From Ornithinibacillus californiensis (GTDB taxonomy: Bacteria > Bacillota > Bacilli > Bacillales > Amphibacillaceae): 39,321 nucleotides of DNA. A model generated the notes under the pieces. That model searched no databases and was not told the origin of the DNA. It saw only the letters and a list, made by a program, of their open reading frames with translations. Position numbers and translations under genes: made by a program. This document shows, one piece after another, positions 7,921 to 18,181 of this stretch (within the stretch, counting starts at the first letter, position 1; the number at the start of each line of letters is the position of its first letter). The DNA lies in the NCBI RefSeq assembly GCF_001038485.1, contig NZ_LDUE01000037.1, positions 1 through 39,321 on the forward strand. Reading direction: 5' to 3'.

Positions 7921-7956
7921 AAAAAGCGTATAGTCAATATGACTACACGCTTTTTT
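7921..7956. terminator. Bidirectional-looking terminator after ftsZ
   Basis: An approximately 15-bp stem, AAAAGCGTATAGTCA and TGACTACACGCTTTT with one G-T type mismatch and a 3-nt loop, is flanked by A and T runs on both sides. It begins 8 nt after the ftsZ stop codon and separates ftsZ from the spoIIG promoter region. Confidence 0.9.
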
Positions 7957-7963
7957 ATTTTCA

Positions 7964-9100
7964 TTAACGATTTCTATTTCTATTTCTTAAGAATGTTGGG
8001 ATGTCTAGAATATCCTCTTCTTGACGCGGACGATTTTGTTGTTGTGGTTGTTCTTTAACAACATCATCATTCATTCTTGTTGCAGCATTCTGATTATGGC
8101 TAACTATTGGACGTTGTCTTTGTGGCTGTTGTTGTTCAACCTTTTTACTCTCGTCAAATCCAGTAGCGATAACTGTTACGATAATTTCATCTTTTAAATC
8201 TTCATTGATTACTGAACCGAAGATAACATTTACTTCTTCATCAGCAGCATTCGTTACTAAGTCTGCAGCTTCTTGTACTTCATAAAGACTTAAGTTTGTA
8301 CCACCGGTTATATTCATTAGAATTCCATGTGCACCATCAATAGAAGTCTCTAATAATGGAGATGAAATTGCTTTCTTCGCTGCTTCAGTTGCACGATTTT
8401 CACCAGTTGCAACACCAATTCCCATTAATGCAGAACCTTTGTTAAACATAATTGTTTTTACGTCAGCAAAGTCAACGTTGATTAAGCCAGGCTTAGCAAT
8501 TAAATCAGAAATACCTTGTACTCCCTGACGTAATACGTTGTCAGCTTCTCTAAAAGCTTCCAACATTGGCGTATTTTTATCTACAATTTCAAGTAAGCGA
8601 TCATTAGGAATGACGATTAATGTATCAACACTATTCTTTAATGCTTCAATTCCGGATACAGCTTGATTGGACCTTCTACGTCCTTCAAATGAAAATGGAC
8701 GAGTTACTACTCCAACTGTAAGAGCACCTAGGTCTTTAGCTATTTGTGCAATGACAGGCGCGGCACCAGTTCCAGTTCCTCCACCCATTCCAGCCGTTAC
8801 AAATATCATGTCGGCACCTTGTAGTACCTCTTCTAACTGTTCTTTACTTTCTTCAGCGGCCTTTTTACCAACTTCAGGATTTGCACCTGCTCCAAGTCCT
8901 CTAGTGAGCTTACCACCAATTTGTAACTTTGTTTCTGCTTTGGATAAATTCAATGCTTGCGCATCAGTATTCACTGAGATAAATTCTACACCTTCTACCC
9001 CATGGTCAATCATACGATTTACTGCGTTATTTCCGCCACCACCAACACCGATTACCTTAATGGTAGCTAATTGGTCAATACTTGTATCAAACTCTAACAT
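7964..9100 (-). CDS. ftsZ: Cell division GTPase FtsZ
   Basis: Tubulin-like GTPase that forms the Z ring. It has 378 residues. Motifs: [13 protein letters not shown] (18-30), the tubulin signature GGGTGTG (106-112), and the T7 loop NVDFAD (208-213) supplying catalytic acids to the next subunit. A glutamine- and proline-rich linker (about 320-360) leads to the C-terminal peptide [16 protein letters not shown], the docking site for FtsA and SepF; the basic last residues are usual in Firmicutes. The ribosome binding site AGGAGG is strong. It lies 66 nt after ftsA and ends at a terminator. Confidence 0.98.
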   Translation of the reverse strand: MLEFDTSIDQLATIKVIGVGGGGNNAVNRMIDHGVEGVEFISVNTDAQALNLSKAETKLQIGGKLTRGLGAGANPEVGKKAAEESKEQLEEVLQGADMIFVTAGMGGGTGTGAAPVIAQIAKDLGALTVGVVTRPFSFEGRRRSNQAVSGIEALKNSVDTLIVIPNDRLLEIVDKNTPMLEAFREADNVLRQGVQGISDLIAKPGLINVDFADVKTIMFNKGSALMGIGVATGENRATEAAKKAISSPLLETSIDGAHGILMNITGGTNLSLYEVQEAADLVTNAADEEVNVIFGSVINEDLKDEIIVTVIATGFDESKKVEQQQPQRQRPIVSHNQNAATRMNDDVVKEQPQQQNRPRQEEDILDIPTFLRNRNRNR

Positions 9101-9166
9101 TTTTCGTTCCTCCTAATATGCAAATTACAAGATTTCTAGAAGCTAATTTTAATGTGGGAACGCTTA

Positions 9167-10450
9167 TTAATCGAAGAAATACTTGAATAAATTAGCAATT
9201 CCAGACTCTTTTTTATTACTTTCGTTAGTATTAGTAGTATTTGTCGGTTGTTTTTTAATTCTTTTTGCTTTTGGTTCATCAAGTGAAGCAGTGATAGCAG
9301 GGAAAAGATTTTTCCCTTGAATTTTTGCATTATGATAGGCAAATTGTAAAATACCAACTCCTGCGGTAAATTGGGGTTCTCTTACACCAATATAATCGGG
9401 AATCGCAATTCGAACATTTGCTTGGAATACATCTCCTGCAAGTTCTAAAGCTCCAGGCATCTTCATTGTTCCTCCGGTTAGCACATAGCCACCAGGTAGT
9501 TCATGGTAGCCCATTCTACGAATTTCTCTTTCTACATATGCATATATTTCTTCTAATCTAGCTTCAATCATGTCTGCAATTTGAAGCTGGTTAAAGCTTT
9601 GCTTTGCATTACTACCTATAATAGATGCTTCAAATACTTCATCTTCTTGAGCATCATTATAAAAAGCATGACCATGATTGACCTTAATATCTTCCGCTTC
9701 CTCTGTTGAAGTTCTTAATCCGATGGATAGGTCCTTTGTTATATTGTCTCCACCCAATGGAATAACACTGGTTGATTCAATATGATCATTTTCAAAAACA
9801 GAAACTGTCGTACAACCTCCACCAACATCAATTAATGCAACACCAAGATTTTTCTCATCCTTTGATAATGCAACAGTACCCGCTGAAAGTGGCTGTAAAC
9901 AAATATCTGCCACTTTGAGATTAGCACGTTCAACGCACTTTAGAATGTTATGTAATACTGTCTTAGAGCAAGTAATAATAGTACCTTCCATTTCCAGCCG
10001 AACACCGATCATTCCTCTTGGGTCAGTAATTTCATCTAGCCCATCAACGATAAACTGTTTTGGAATAACATCGATAATTTCTCTTTCTGGTGGTATTGAA
10101 ATCACTTGTGCACCATCTATTACGCGCTTCACATCTTCATTTGTTATTTCACGGTTTTCACTTTGAACAGCTACGACACCGTGACATGGTTGCAATTGAA
10201 TATGATTTCCACTTATTCCTACTACAACACTATCAATCTGCATTCCTACCATACGCTCTGCTTGTTCAACTGCATTACGGATAGAATTAACGGTTTGATC
10301 GATATCAACGATAGCACCTTTTTTCATGCCATTTGATTTTGCTGTACCAACACCAATAATGTTTAATGAATCATTTAAGACTTCGCCAATAATTACTTTT
10401 ATTTTTGTCGTACCTATATCAAGACTGACAAGTATGTCATTGTTGTTCAA
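9167..10450 (-). CDS. ftsA: Cell division actin-like ATPase FtsA
   Basis: FtsA anchors FtsZ filaments to the membrane and recruits later division proteins. The protein of about 427 residues has the actin-like phosphate-1 motif LDIGTTKIKV near its start, the 1C domain, the phosphate-2 region LIDVGGGCTTVSVF, the adenosine motif GYVLTGGTMKMPG, and an amphipathic C-terminal membrane helix GIANLFKYFFD. A GTG at 10459 is in frame, but it overlaps the AGGAGGTG ribosome binding site. The TTG at 10450 has 8-nt spacing and gives an N-terminus like B. subtilis (M-NNN-acidic residue), so I use that. A probable sigma-A promoter lies upstream. Confidence 0.96.
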   Translation of the reverse strand: MNNNDILVSLDIGTTKIKVIIGEVLNDSLNIIGVGTAKSNGMKKGAIVDIDQTVNSIRNAVEQAERMVGMQIDSVVVGISGNHIQLQPCHGVVAVQSENREITNEDVKRVIDGAQVISIPPEREIIDVIPKQFIVDGLDEITDPRGMIGVRLEMEGTIITCSKTVLHNILKCVERANLKVADICLQPLSAGTVALSKDEKNLGVALIDVGGGCTTVSVFENDHIESTSVIPLGGDNITKDLSIGLRTSTEEAEDIKVNHGHAFYNDAQEDEVFEASIIGSNAKQSFNQLQIADMIEARLEEIYAYVEREIRRMGYHELPGGYVLTGGTMKMPGALELAGDVFQANVRIAIPDYIGVREPQFTAGVGILQFAYHNAKIQGKNLFPAITASLDEPKAKRIKKQPTNTTNTNESNKKESGIANLFKYFFD

Positions 10451-10613
10451 CAAAGGCACCTCCTATTTCAGAAGCATCAAAAAACTTACTAGATTTCTTA
10501 ATGCGATGATTATTTCAATTAATTTTCTATTAACTATACTATAATCTATTATTTTAAAGGATTTTCTCAAAAAAAGAAATATATAATAGATAATTCACTA
10601 GAAAAACATTCAT

Positions 10614-10642
10614 ATTTTAATAGTTTCTACTTAATATTACAA
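10614..10642 (-). promoter_or_regulatory. Probable sigma-A promoter of ftsA-ftsZ
   Basis: On the minus strand TTGTAA (10642-10637), 17 nt, and TAAAAT (10619-10614). It lies in the 224-bp A+T-rich gap between divIB and ftsA, which has no gene; B. subtilis has ftsAZ promoters in the equivalent place. Confidence 0.45.
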
Positions 10643-10674
10643 AATACGCTTTGTGGAGAGGATGAGTTTGTCAC

Positions 10675-11466
10675 TTATTCGACAACTTCATTGGTAATAA
10701 TCTCTTCCTCTGTTATCTCTTGATTGAACGGTTCAAAGTAAGCCCCAACACCAATGTGAATGATACCTTCACTACCAGGATCTAATTGCGCTGCAATAGA
10801 TGGGTAAACGGTCATTTTGTTGGAGAAATCTCTTATTGTAGACTCAACCATAAAACCATCACTCATATATAAAATAATTTCGTTCTTATTCCGATCAGTC
10901 GGTGACCAGTGAATCTCTGATATGATGTTTCGGATATTCTTTGGAAGTTTGCTTAACTCTTGAGACATTTCAATTAAAACTTCTTCTACGGTAAAGTTAA
11001 CTAATAAAGGAGCATCTCCTGAGAGGCTATCTGTTTCACTGTCAGGCATCATTGCACCATTTCCTAAGATAGGATAATATTCATTTTCTTTTTTTATGTA
11101 CCCAATACGTTCATGTTCTTTCAGATGAATTTCTACCGTCCAAGGAAGCTTAGTTTCCACTGTAACAGTATCTATCAATGGGTTTTTTTCCAGGGTTTTA
11201 ATGACTTCCTCTTTGTTTACGGTCCAAATGTTCGTATCCTGACTTATACCACTTTGGTTAATTACTTCTTGTTCGTGATAAAATGAGTTACCAGTTACAG
11301 CGACCGTCTTAACGTGACTGAGTGGAGACTGGAGATAAACTATGATAGATATTAAGAAGAAAAAAATAGATAGGTAAAATACAAGGCGTTTATTAGCCTT
11401 TTTTTTACGTGCTTGCTTCAATTTAGGGATTCGGTCCTCTATTGAAACAATTTTTTCTTTGCTCAT
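10675..11466 (-). CDS. divIB: Division protein DivIB/FtsQ
   Basis: Bitopic divisome protein that works with FtsL and DivIC outside the membrane. It has 263 residues: a basic cytoplasmic segment (to about 27), one transmembrane helix (VFYLSIFFFLISIIVYL, about 29-45), then a POTRA domain (about 50-118, starting HVKTVAVTGNSFYHEQEVI), a beta domain, and a short acidic tail (EITEEEIITNEVVE). Start is ATG with AAAGGGA upstream. In most Bacillus genomes murG and murB sit just before it; here spoVE is the upstream neighbour, with a 151-nt gap. Confidence 0.92.
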   Translation of the reverse strand: MSKEKIVSIEDRIPKLKQARKKKANKRLVFYLSIFFFLISIIVYLQSPLSHVKTVAVTGNSFYHEQEVINQSGISQDTNIWTVNKEEVIKTLEKNPLIDTVTVETKLPWTVEIHLKEHERIGYIKKENEYYPILGNGAMMPDSETDSLSGDAPLLVNFTVEEVLIEMSQELSKLPKNIRNIISEIHWSPTDRNKNEIILYMSDGFMVESTIRDFSNKMTVYPSIAAQLDPGSEGIIHIGVGAYFEPFNQEITEEEIITNEVVE

Positions 11467-11503
11467 ATACTATTCTTTCCCTTTTGTAAATTTAACACAT
11501 GAA

Positions 11504-11524
11504 AACGGCATGCTAGATGCCGTT
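11504..11524. terminator. Hairpin between spoVE and divIB
   Basis: AACGGCAT-gctag-ATGCCGTT forms a perfect 8-bp stem with a 5-nt loop, inside a wider CATG...CATG. On the minus strand it is followed only by TTTTC, so it would be a weak terminator or attenuator for spoVE. It stands exactly where murG and murB lie in related genomes. Confidence 0.4.
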
Positions 11525-11617
11525 CTACATGAGTTAATTCGATTATAACACAACAGTTATAAAAACATATAGTACACAAGTGGTTACTTAATGATTAAAT
11601 TTTACCAATTGCAACAA

Positions 11618-12730
11618 TTATACCTTGGCACTTCTACTAATATTTAATAGAATACCGACAGAACACAGAGTTAAAGTCAATGAAGAGCCTCCATAACTAA
11701 GAAATGGCAGCGTTATTCCCGTAACTGGTATAAGTCCAATGACAACACTTATATTTATCATTACTTGAACGGTTAACATAGATACAATACCGAGCGCTAG
11801 AAATCTACCGAATAAATCCTGTGCTTCTAAGGCAACTCGAATACCTCGCCAAAATAATAACAGGAATAATATTAATAACACTGTTCCCCCAATAAAGCCT
11901 AACTCTTCTCCTAGTATTGCAAAGATAAAATCAGTTTGTGGCTCTGGTAAATAGAAGTACTTCTGTAGACTGTTCCCAAGACCTACTCCCATCAAGCCAC
12001 CTGGTCCTATCGCATAAAGTGATTGAATAATTTGGAAGCCATCACCTAAAGGATCTTCCCAAGGATTTAGAAATGCAGTTATTCTGCTAATACGATACGG
12101 AGCAGATATTATTAATAGTGCGAACCCTACCAATCCTAGTAAACCTAACCCTATAAAATGGGAAATTCTTGCCCCCGATACAAATATCATAATCATACAC
12201 GTTAATACTAGTACCATCCCAGTACCAAGATCAGGCTGTAGCATGATTAGTCCAAAGGCAGTGAAAACGAGAAGTAAGGCTGGTAAGAAGCCCTTTTTAA
12301 ATGAGGTAATGTATTTCTGATTGACAGATAAGTAAACGGACAGAAAAATGATTAATCCTAATTTCATAAATTCTGAAGGTTGAATACTAAAAGCACCAAC
12401 ACCTATCCAACTCTGTGCACCACCACGAACAAGTCCTACTCCTGGAATTAATACAAGTAATAAAAGACCAAAACAAACCATCAAGATTACCTTGGAGTAT
12501 TTCGCCCAATTACTGTATGGAATATACATAAAGAAAAACATCCCTAACACACCGACACCCGCGAATAGTAACTGTCTTTTCACAAAATATAATGAATCCG
12601 CATACTTATATTCAGCCCATATATAGGAGGAACTATATACCATAATAATTCCAATAAGTAGCAGAAGTATGATGACTGTAAAGAGAAAAAAATCTGGCTT
12701 GTCCTTAATCGATGTCTGTTTCTTAAACAA
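11618..12730 (-). CDS. spoVE: SpoVE, SEDS-family peptidoglycan polymerase of sporulation
   Basis: Integral membrane glycan polymerase of the RodA/FtsW/SpoVE family, which partners SpoVD to make spore cortex. About 370 residues with ten hydrophobic segments and family motifs WIGVGAFSIQPSEFMKLG, PDLGTG, NPWEDPLGDGFQIIQSLYA, EPQTDFIFAILGEELGF and PFLSYGGSS. The frame opens at a TTG at 12751, but the AGGGG ribosome binding site fits a second TTG at 12730 with 8-nt spacing, and this matches the short N-terminus of B. subtilis SpoVE. A terminator-like hairpin covers that binding site. The position after murD favours SpoVE over vegetative FtsW. Confidence 0.9.
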   Translation of the reverse strand: MFKKQTSIKDKPDFFLFTVIILLLLIGIIMVYSSSYIWAEYKYADSLYFVKRQLLFAGVGVLGMFFFMYIPYSNWAKYSKVILMVCFGLLLLVLIPGVGLVRGGAQSWIGVGAFSIQPSEFMKLGLIIFLSVYLSVNQKYITSFKKGFLPALLLVFTAFGLIMLQPDLGTGMVLVLTCMIMIFVSGARISHFIGLGLLGLVGFALLIISAPYRISRITAFLNPWEDPLGDGFQIIQSLYAIGPGGLMGVGLGNSLQKYFYLPEPQTDFIFAILGEELGFIGGTVLLILFLLLFWRGIRVALEAQDLFGRFLALGIVSMLTVQVMINISVVIGLIPVTGITLPFLSYGGSSLTLTLCSVGILLNISRSAKV

Positions 12731-12765
12731 AAAAAACACCCCTAACTTCAATAATGAGTTCGGGG
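12729..12765 (-). promoter_or_regulatory. Terminator-like hairpin overlapping the spoVE ribosome binding site
   Basis: On the minus strand CCCC-g-AACT, a 9-nt loop and AGTT-a-GGGG form a stem of 4+4 bp with one mismatch, followed by TG and a run of eight T. It lies 34 nt after the murD stop. The 3' arm contains the AGGGG ribosome binding site of spoVE, and the T run continues into the TTG start codon. It could end murD transcripts, hide the spoVE start, or both. Confidence 0.6.
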
Positions 12766-12799
12766 CATTTGTCTAACGGTTTTTTATGTATACAAGCCC

Positions 12800-14149
12800 C
12801 TACTTAATTGTATGCACGGCTTGTATAAACATGTCTCCTCTTTCTTCAAAAGTCTTGTATTGATCCCAACTTGCACATGCTGGAGACAACAAAACAACAT
12901 CACCAGGCTCGGATAACTCATATGCTGCTCGAGTAGCGTCCGTTACATTTTCTGCTTCAATAATAGTACTGATACCAGCTCGTTCAGCAGTTTCTTTTAA
13001 TTTATTAGCAGTTTCACCAAATACCACCATCGCCTTTACTTGTTTTAAGAAAGGTATTAACTCGTCAAATCCGTTCCCTCGATCAAGCCCACCAGCTAGT
13101 AGGATAGTTGGTTCGTTAAAAGAAGATAAGGCCTTTTGGGTAGCTAATATATTTGTTGCTTTCGAATCATTATAGAATAATCTACCATTTATTTGGTCAA
13201 CAAATTGTAAACGATGGGAAACACCCGTAAAAGTAGATAATACTTGAGCTATTCCTTCATTCGTTGCACCACTTAGTTTCGCAGCACTCACTGCTGCCAA
13301 TATATTCTCTAGGTTATGCTTACCTACTAGGACAATATTTTTCAAGGAAATTACTTTCTCATTTCGGAAATATAGGAAATCCCCATCGACCCAAGCCCCA
13401 TCCTCTTCTCTCTTTGTTGCTGAGAAAGGTACTTTCTTCGATTTTGCAGTTGCAGTCACTTCTACTACACTAGATTCATCGGCATTATAAATTAAAAAAT
13501 CGTCTTCTTGTTGATTAAGAAATATTTTTGCTTTAGCCTCTATATAATTCGAAAATGTTTTATGATAATCTAAGTGTGCTTCAAATAAATTTAATAGAAC
13601 AGCTATCTTCGGTCGAAATGTCTTAATTCCCATTAACTGGAACGAAGAGAGCTCTAGGACCATGTTTTCTTCTGGTGTTAAGTCTTTTGCAATATCTGAA
13701 GCAACAATGCCAATATTACCTGCCAATTGAACTGGAAGGCTACTTTGTCTAATCATTTCAAATATTAGTGTAGTTGTTGTTGTTTTCCCATTGGAACCAG
13801 TAATACCGATAATGGTTCCCTCTGCAAGTCTACCAGCTAACTCAATTTCAGTAATAATAGGTATATCACGCTTTTGTGCTTCCTCCAGTATAATATTTTC
13901 ATACGGAATTCCTGGATTTTTCACAACCAGATCAATTCCTTCTAGGACGGATAACGGATGGGAACCTACAACTACCTCTGCTCCTAAAGAGCGTACTTGT
14001 GTAACTATATCATCTTCCTCAGTAGCTTTAAGATCATTAACACGTACTTGAACACCACTTTCAAGAAGAACCTTTGTTGCAGCTGTTCCACTTTTTGCAA
14101 GGCCAAGCACTAGAACATGGGAATAAGGAAAATCAACTAATTTTTTCAA
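12800..14149 (-). CDS. murD: UDP-N-acetylmuramoyl-L-alanine--D-glutamate ligase MurD
   Basis: Cytosolic ATP-dependent ligase that adds D-Glu to UDP-MurNAc-L-Ala. About 449 residues. Visible: N-terminal Rossmann motif [12 protein letters not shown]-loop [10 protein letters not shown] (115-124), [16 protein letters not shown], and the C-terminal domain with FYNDSKATN and [18 protein letters not shown]. The frame extends upstream to an ATG at 14227, but that stretch lies inside mraY. The TTG at 14149 overlaps the mraY stop as TTGA and has GAGGTG 8 nt upstream, so I take it as the start, translationally coupled to mraY. Confidence 0.96.
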   Translation of the reverse strand: MKKLVDFPYSHVLVLGLAKSGTAATKVLLESGVQVRVNDLKATEEDDIVTQVRSLGAEVVVGSHPLSVLEGIDLVVKNPGIPYENIILEEAQKRDIPIITEIELAGRLAEGTIIGITGSNGKTTTTTLIFEMIRQSSLPVQLAGNIGIVASDIAKDLTPEENMVLELSSFQLMGIKTFRPKIAVLLNLFEAHLDYHKTFSNYIEAKAKIFLNQQEDDFLIYNADESSVVEVTATAKSKKVPFSATKREEDGAWVDGDFLYFRNEKVISLKNIVLVGKHNLENILAAVSAAKLSGATNEGIAQVLSTFTGVSHRLQFVDQINGRLFYNDSKATNILATQKALSSFNEPTILLAGGLDRGNGFDELIPFLKQVKAMVVFGETANKLKETAERAGISTIIEAENVTDATRAAYELSEPGDVVLLSPACASWDQYKTFEERGDMFIQAVHTIK

Positions 14150-15132
14150 CCAAACCACACCTCGATGTATATACCAAGAGCAGCAAAAATAAGTCCCATC
14201 GACCAGAAAGTCGTAACAACTCTCCACTCTGACCAGCCTACTAATTCATAATGATGATGGAGGGGACTCATTTTAAATACCCTTTTTCCGGTAGTTTTAA
14301 ATGATATAACCTGAATGATTACAGACAAAGTCTCTAACACAAAAACTCCGCCAATAATGATTAATAAAATTTCCAATTTAGCTAATATCGCTGTGGCTGC
14401 TATTGCCCCACCTAACGCAAGTGAGCCAGTGTCACCCATAAACACTTTTGCAGGATGGGCGTTAAATACTAAGAAACCTAATAATGCACCTACTACTGCT
14501 AAAGCAAAGATAGAAACTTCAACATTAGGGTCACCATACCAAGCTAATATTCCAAAGGCACCAAAGGCAATTGCAGCAGTTCCAGCCAATAGACCATCTA
14601 ACCCATCAGTTAGATTTACCCCGTTCGAAGCTCCCACTAGCATGAAAACAATTAAAAAGGCGTATCCAATTCCAAGATCCCACTGAATATCTGTTCCTGG
14701 TATTTGAATATATGTTGGAAATCCTTGATTCTTTAATATTAAATAAAAAATAATTGCAATAATAATTTGACCTAGCATTTTTTGTTTAGAAGTTAGCCCT
14801 AAATTTCGTTTCATAGCAACCTTGATGAAGTCATCTAAAAAACCTAATAGTCCGTAACCTAATAAAACAAATAGTAATAAGCCCAATTCATAACCAATTT
14901 CGCCATCACCATACTTACTAGCCATAATGATAGTTGTTATAACAATACTTAGAACTATCATGATACCACCCATGGTTGGGGTACCAGTTTTCTTCATATG
15001 AGACTTTGGTCCCTCTTCTCGTATGCTTTGTCCAAACTTTAATCGTCGTAAAAACGGAATTAAAATTGGAGACAAAAGGACGGTAATGAGAAATGCAATG
15101 GCTATTGTTATAATTAATCCTAGTATATTCAT
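14146..15132 (-). CDS. mraY: Phospho-N-acetylmuramoyl-pentapeptide transferase MraY
   Basis: Membrane enzyme that transfers phospho-MurNAc-pentapeptide to undecaprenyl phosphate, forming lipid I. It has 328 residues and about ten transmembrane helices. Catalytic and substrate motifs: RREEGP-type loop ([20 protein letters not shown]), [26 protein letters not shown] and SPLHHHYEL. An AAAGGAGG ribosome binding site precedes the ATG. It follows murF by 41 nt and overlaps the murD start by 4 nt. Confidence 0.97.
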   Translation of the reverse strand: MNILGLIITIAIAFLITVLLSPILIPFLRRLKFGQSIREEGPKSHMKKTGTPTMGGIMIVLSIVITTIIMASKYGDGEIGYELGLLLFVLLGYGLLGFLDDFIKVAMKRNLGLTSKQKMLGQIIIAIIFYLILKNQGFPTYIQIPGTDIQWDLGIGYAFLIVFMLVGASNGVNLTDGLDGLLAGTAAIAFGAFGILAWYGDPNVEVSIFALAVVGALLGFLVFNAHPAKVFMGDTGSLALGGAIAATAILAKLEILLIIIGGVFVLETLSVIIQVISFKTTGKRVFKMSPLHHHYELVGWSEWRVVTTFWSMGLIFAALGIYIEVWFG

Positions 15133-15173
15133 GATATTTCCTCCTTTAATACCAACCGTCCAACCATTATCTT

Positions 15174-16532
15174 TTATATTAATTTATCAATTATTGATTC
15201 AAGTTTCATGCCTCTTGAGGCTTTGAATAAGATTAATGAATCTTCTTTTAGAAACTGCTGTAGTTCTGAAATTACGTCCTCTTTTTGATAAAAATGTTTA
15301 ATTATCATGTTAGGGTATTTTTTACGGACTACTTCTCCTATAACATCGGAATCCTCACCAACGGTATAAAGACAGGAAATACTATTATTTATAACCTCCG
15401 CAACAGACACATGAAACTCTTTTGACTGCTCACCTAGCTCGTAAATATCCCCAAGGACAAGCACTTTAGATGAAAATCCATTCATCTGTTGAACAACCCT
15501 AATAGCGGCCATCATCGAAGTCGGTGAAGCATTGTAAGCATCATTAATGATAGATACGTCATTTACCCCTGAAAGCATCTCAAAACGCATTCCGGTTAGT
15601 TTGAGACATTGAAGCGCATGTTGGATGTTCTTTTTGTCAATGTCTACTAGCTGACCGAAGACAATACCAAATCCGGCATTCTTCGCATGGTGAGAACCTA
15701 ATAGAGAAACAGTATATAAGTCTCCATCATTACTGGTAAATAACGTTTTATCTCGTTTCAATTCCATATCTTTAATGATAAAATCATTATGGTCTTTAAA
15801 CCCAACCTTAATAACATTACTGTTCTTATGGACATGTGAAAGCAATGGCTCATCACCATCAATAATCAACTTGCCTGCCGGATTAAGTCCACTTACAATT
15901 TCTAACTTTGCTTTGGCAATCCCTTCTCGGGAACCTAAATATTCGATGTGTGATTCACCTATATTCGTTATAATGGCATAATCGGGCTTTGCGATATTTG
16001 AGAGTAATTCAATCTCTCCAAAGCTACTCATTCCCATTTCTAAAACAAGTAGCTCCGTATCTCTAGGCATGTTTAAAATGGTAAATGGTAATCCGAATTC
16101 ATTATTAAAATTGCCGTCTGTAAAATGGGTTCTATACTTTTCTTTCGCTATGGAAGCAACTATGTCTTTAGTAGTCGTCTTTCCATTGGACCCCGTAACA
16201 CCAACTACGATAGGATTCACTTCATCTCGATATGCTGTAGCTAACTGTTGCAATGCCTTAGTTGTATCATCAACTAATAGAAAAAGAAATTCTTCTGGTA
16301 GGTCCTCAGGCATTGTTTTATTGTGATCCCACAATGTAGCTATAGCTCCATTTTCATATGCTTGCTTAACAAATTGATGTCCATCAAAATTTTCCCCTAC
16401 TAAAGGAATAAATAAAGCCTCATTCGCTACTATTCGACTATCTGTAAAAAATCTCTTAATTTCTATATGCTCATCAACTTTCCCTTTAGAATTCGGAAAA
16501 ATTGTAGTAAGCCAACTAACTGTAAATAACAT
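15174..16532 (-). CDS. murF: UDP-MurNAc-tripeptide--D-alanyl-D-alanine ligase MurF
   Basis: Adds D-Ala-D-Ala to complete the UDP-MurNAc-pentapeptide. About 452 residues, with the Mur-ligase P-loop [13 protein letters not shown] (about residues 111-123), the central-domain motif [16 protein letters not shown] and the C-terminal [10 protein letters not shown]. Two ATGs compete: 16538 overlaps the murE stop as ATGA but is only 2 nt from AAGGAG; 16532 has 8-nt spacing and is preferred. Finding murF between murE and mraY is the common bacterial dcw order; in B. subtilis murF lies elsewhere. Confidence 0.94.
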   Translation of the reverse strand: MLFTVSWLTTIFPNSKGKVDEHIEIKRFFTDSRIVANEALFIPLVGENFDGHQFVKQAYENGAIATLWDHNKTMPEDLPEEFLFLLVDDTTKALQQLATAYRDEVNPIVVGVTGSNGKTTTKDIVASIAKEKYRTHFTDGNFNNEFGLPFTILNMPRDTELLVLEMGMSSFGEIELLSNIAKPDYAIITNIGESHIEYLGSREGIAKAKLEIVSGLNPAGKLIIDGDEPLLSHVHKNSNVIKVGFKDHNDFIIKDMELKRDKTLFTSNDGDLYTVSLLGSHHAKNAGFGIVFGQLVDIDKKNIQHALQCLKLTGMRFEMLSGVNDVSIINDAYNASPTSMMAAIRVVQQMNGFSSKVLVLGDIYELGEQSKEFHVSVAEVINNSISCLYTVGEDSDVIGEVVRKKYPNMIIKHFYQKEDVISELQQFLKEDSLILFKASRGMKLESIIDKLI

Positions 16533-16534
16533 GT

Positions 16535-18010
16535 TCATTTCTCCTTACGTAACAAAGCTTCTCTTGCCACATCTCGATCATCAAAGTGATACTTTACATG
16601 GCCTATTTGTTGATACGTTTCATGCCCTTTTCCAGCAATTAAAATAATATCATCATCATTAGCTTGGTCTATGGCATGTTGAATTGCCTTACGACGGTCT
16701 ACAATTACTTGATATTCTCCATTAGAGTTGGATATCCCGCTAGTCATATCATTGATAATAATTTGAGGATCTTCCGTTCGAGGGTTATCTGATGTAAAGA
16801 TTGCCCTATCAGCATATTTCAACGCAATTTGAGCCATTAATGGTCTTTTCGTTCGATCCCGGTCACCGCCACACCCAACTATTACATATATTTTTTTCTT
16901 TGCAAATTCTTTTATGGTAGTAAGTACATTTTCTAAAGAATCGGGAGTATGTGCATAATCCACGATAACGGAAAATGATTGCTTATGCGAGACCAATTCG
17001 AAACGACCATTAACACCAGTAATCATTTCTAATGCAGTTTTAACAATCGGTAATGGGACGTCGTTAGCTAAAGCAGCAGCACTCGCTGCTAGCATATTAG
17101 AAACATTAAACTTGCCAATTAACTTACTATTAATTTCAGTATTACCGGTTGGGGTACATAATAAAAATTGTGTACCAGTGGGAGTTAACGAAATCGACTT
17201 CGCCATAATCATAGCCTCATGATCTATACCATAGGTAATTACTGACTGAGCAGTGGAGCGAATCAGCTTTTGACATGCTGGATCATCTAAATTAATAATT
17301 GCAAATTTATCTGTTTCCAATTGATATCTATTTCCTAATTGTGCAAATAGGAGGCTTTTGGCTCGTAAATAATCGTCCATCGATTCATGGTAATCTAAAT
17401 GATCCTGTGTAAGATTCGTAAATATTGCCGTGTTATAGTCACAACCATACACTCTACCTTGATCTAGCGCATGAGAAGAGACCTCCATAATAACTTGTTC
17501 CACACGTTGATCAATCATTTTTCGTATTGTTTGTTGTAGGAACAATGCATCTGGAGTTGTATTGTCCACTGGATAGATGTCTTCCCCAATTTTCATTTGA
17601 ATAGTCCCTATTACACCTGTCTTCTTGCCATACTGATTAAAAATCTTTTCCAATAAGTATGTAACAGTCGTTTTCCCATTTGTCCCTGTTACACCAATTA
17701 ATGGCACCTCATTAGTAGGAAATTGAAAGAATTTAGTAGCTGCCATCGCAATAAAACGGACAGTGTCCGCAACTACAATGACAGGAACAGTTGTCTCTAT
17801 TTCCCTTTCTGCTACTATAACTGCTGCGCCATTTTGTACTGCTTCATCAACATAATCATGGCCATCAACTGTAAAACCATTAATACAAACAAATAAATCT
17901 CCGTAAGTAATCTCTCTAGAATCCATTTTTATTGCGTTAATTTCTAGGTCGTAAAGTGCAGAGAATTGATTTGCGAATGGATGAAAAGAAAGAATTTCTT
18001 TTAAACGCAT
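16535..18010 (-). CDS. murE: UDP-MurNAc-L-Ala-D-Glu--meso-diaminopimelate ligase MurE
   Basis: Adds the third residue of the stem peptide. It has 491 residues with P-loop GVTGTNGKTT (106-115), TNLTQDHLDYH, and the substrate-selecting motif DNPR at 408-411, which marks meso-diaminopimelate rather than lysine enzymes. The wall is thus probably the A1-gamma type. Start ATG with AAGGAAG upstream. It is separated from spoVD by 171 nt that contain a strong palindrome, and it overlaps the murF start region by a few bases. Confidence 0.96.
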   Translation of the reverse strand: MRLKEILSFHPFANQFSALYDLEINAIKMDSREITYGDLFVCINGFTVDGHDYVDEAVQNGAAVIVAEREIETTVPVIVVADTVRFIAMAATKFFQFPTNEVPLIGVTGTNGKTTVTYLLEKIFNQYGKKTGVIGTIQMKIGEDIYPVDNTTPDALFLQQTIRKMIDQRVEQVIMEVSSHALDQGRVYGCDYNTAIFTNLTQDHLDYHESMDDYLRAKSLLFAQLGNRYQLETDKFAIINLDDPACQKLIRSTAQSVITYGIDHEAMIMAKSISLTPTGTQFLLCTPTGNTEINSKLIGKFNVSNMLAASAAALANDVPLPIVKTALEMITGVNGRFELVSHKQSFSVIVDYAHTPDSLENVLTTIKEFAKKKIYVIVGCGGDRDRTKRPLMAQIALKYADRAIFTSDNPRTEDPQIIINDMTSGISNSNGEYQVIVDRRKAIQHAIDQANDDDIILIAGKGHETYQQIGHVKYHFDDRDVAREALLRKEK

Positions 18011-18056
18011 AAAGACATCTTCCTTTCTCCAACATAATATTCTCTTTAAAATAGAT

Positions 18057-18085
18057 ATTTAAGAGGGTTGACAACCCTCTTAAAT
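18057..18085. terminator. Perfect 14-bp palindrome between spoVD and murE
   Basis: ATTTAAGAGGGTTG, a single central A, and CAACCCTCTTAAAT. The stem in RNA would be very stable, with the inner pairs opening to make a loop. There is no long T run on the minus strand (AAATATCTATTTTA follows), so it is a terminator or RNA-stability element for spoVD with moderate confidence, or a dimeric protein site. Confidence 0.55.
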
Positions 18086-18181
18086 TTACTCATATCCTGT
18101 TTATTATATCAGAAGAACAGGCTACACTGAATTATTTTCTTCCACAAAAATGATTTTTCATAAAAGTAAGCATCAGGATTA

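Noticed and set aside
8667-9116. 149-codon frame antisense to the start of ftsZ
   Set aside because: Shadow of the well-conserved ftsZ; biased residues (Ala, Pro, Ser) and no start signal.
14150-14227. 26-codon N-terminal extension of murD
   Set aside because: It lies within mraY, has no ribosome binding site, and homologues start at the TTG at 14149.
14315-14686. 123-codon frame antisense to mraY
   Set aside because: Shadow of mraY with no ribosome binding site and no recognisable domain.
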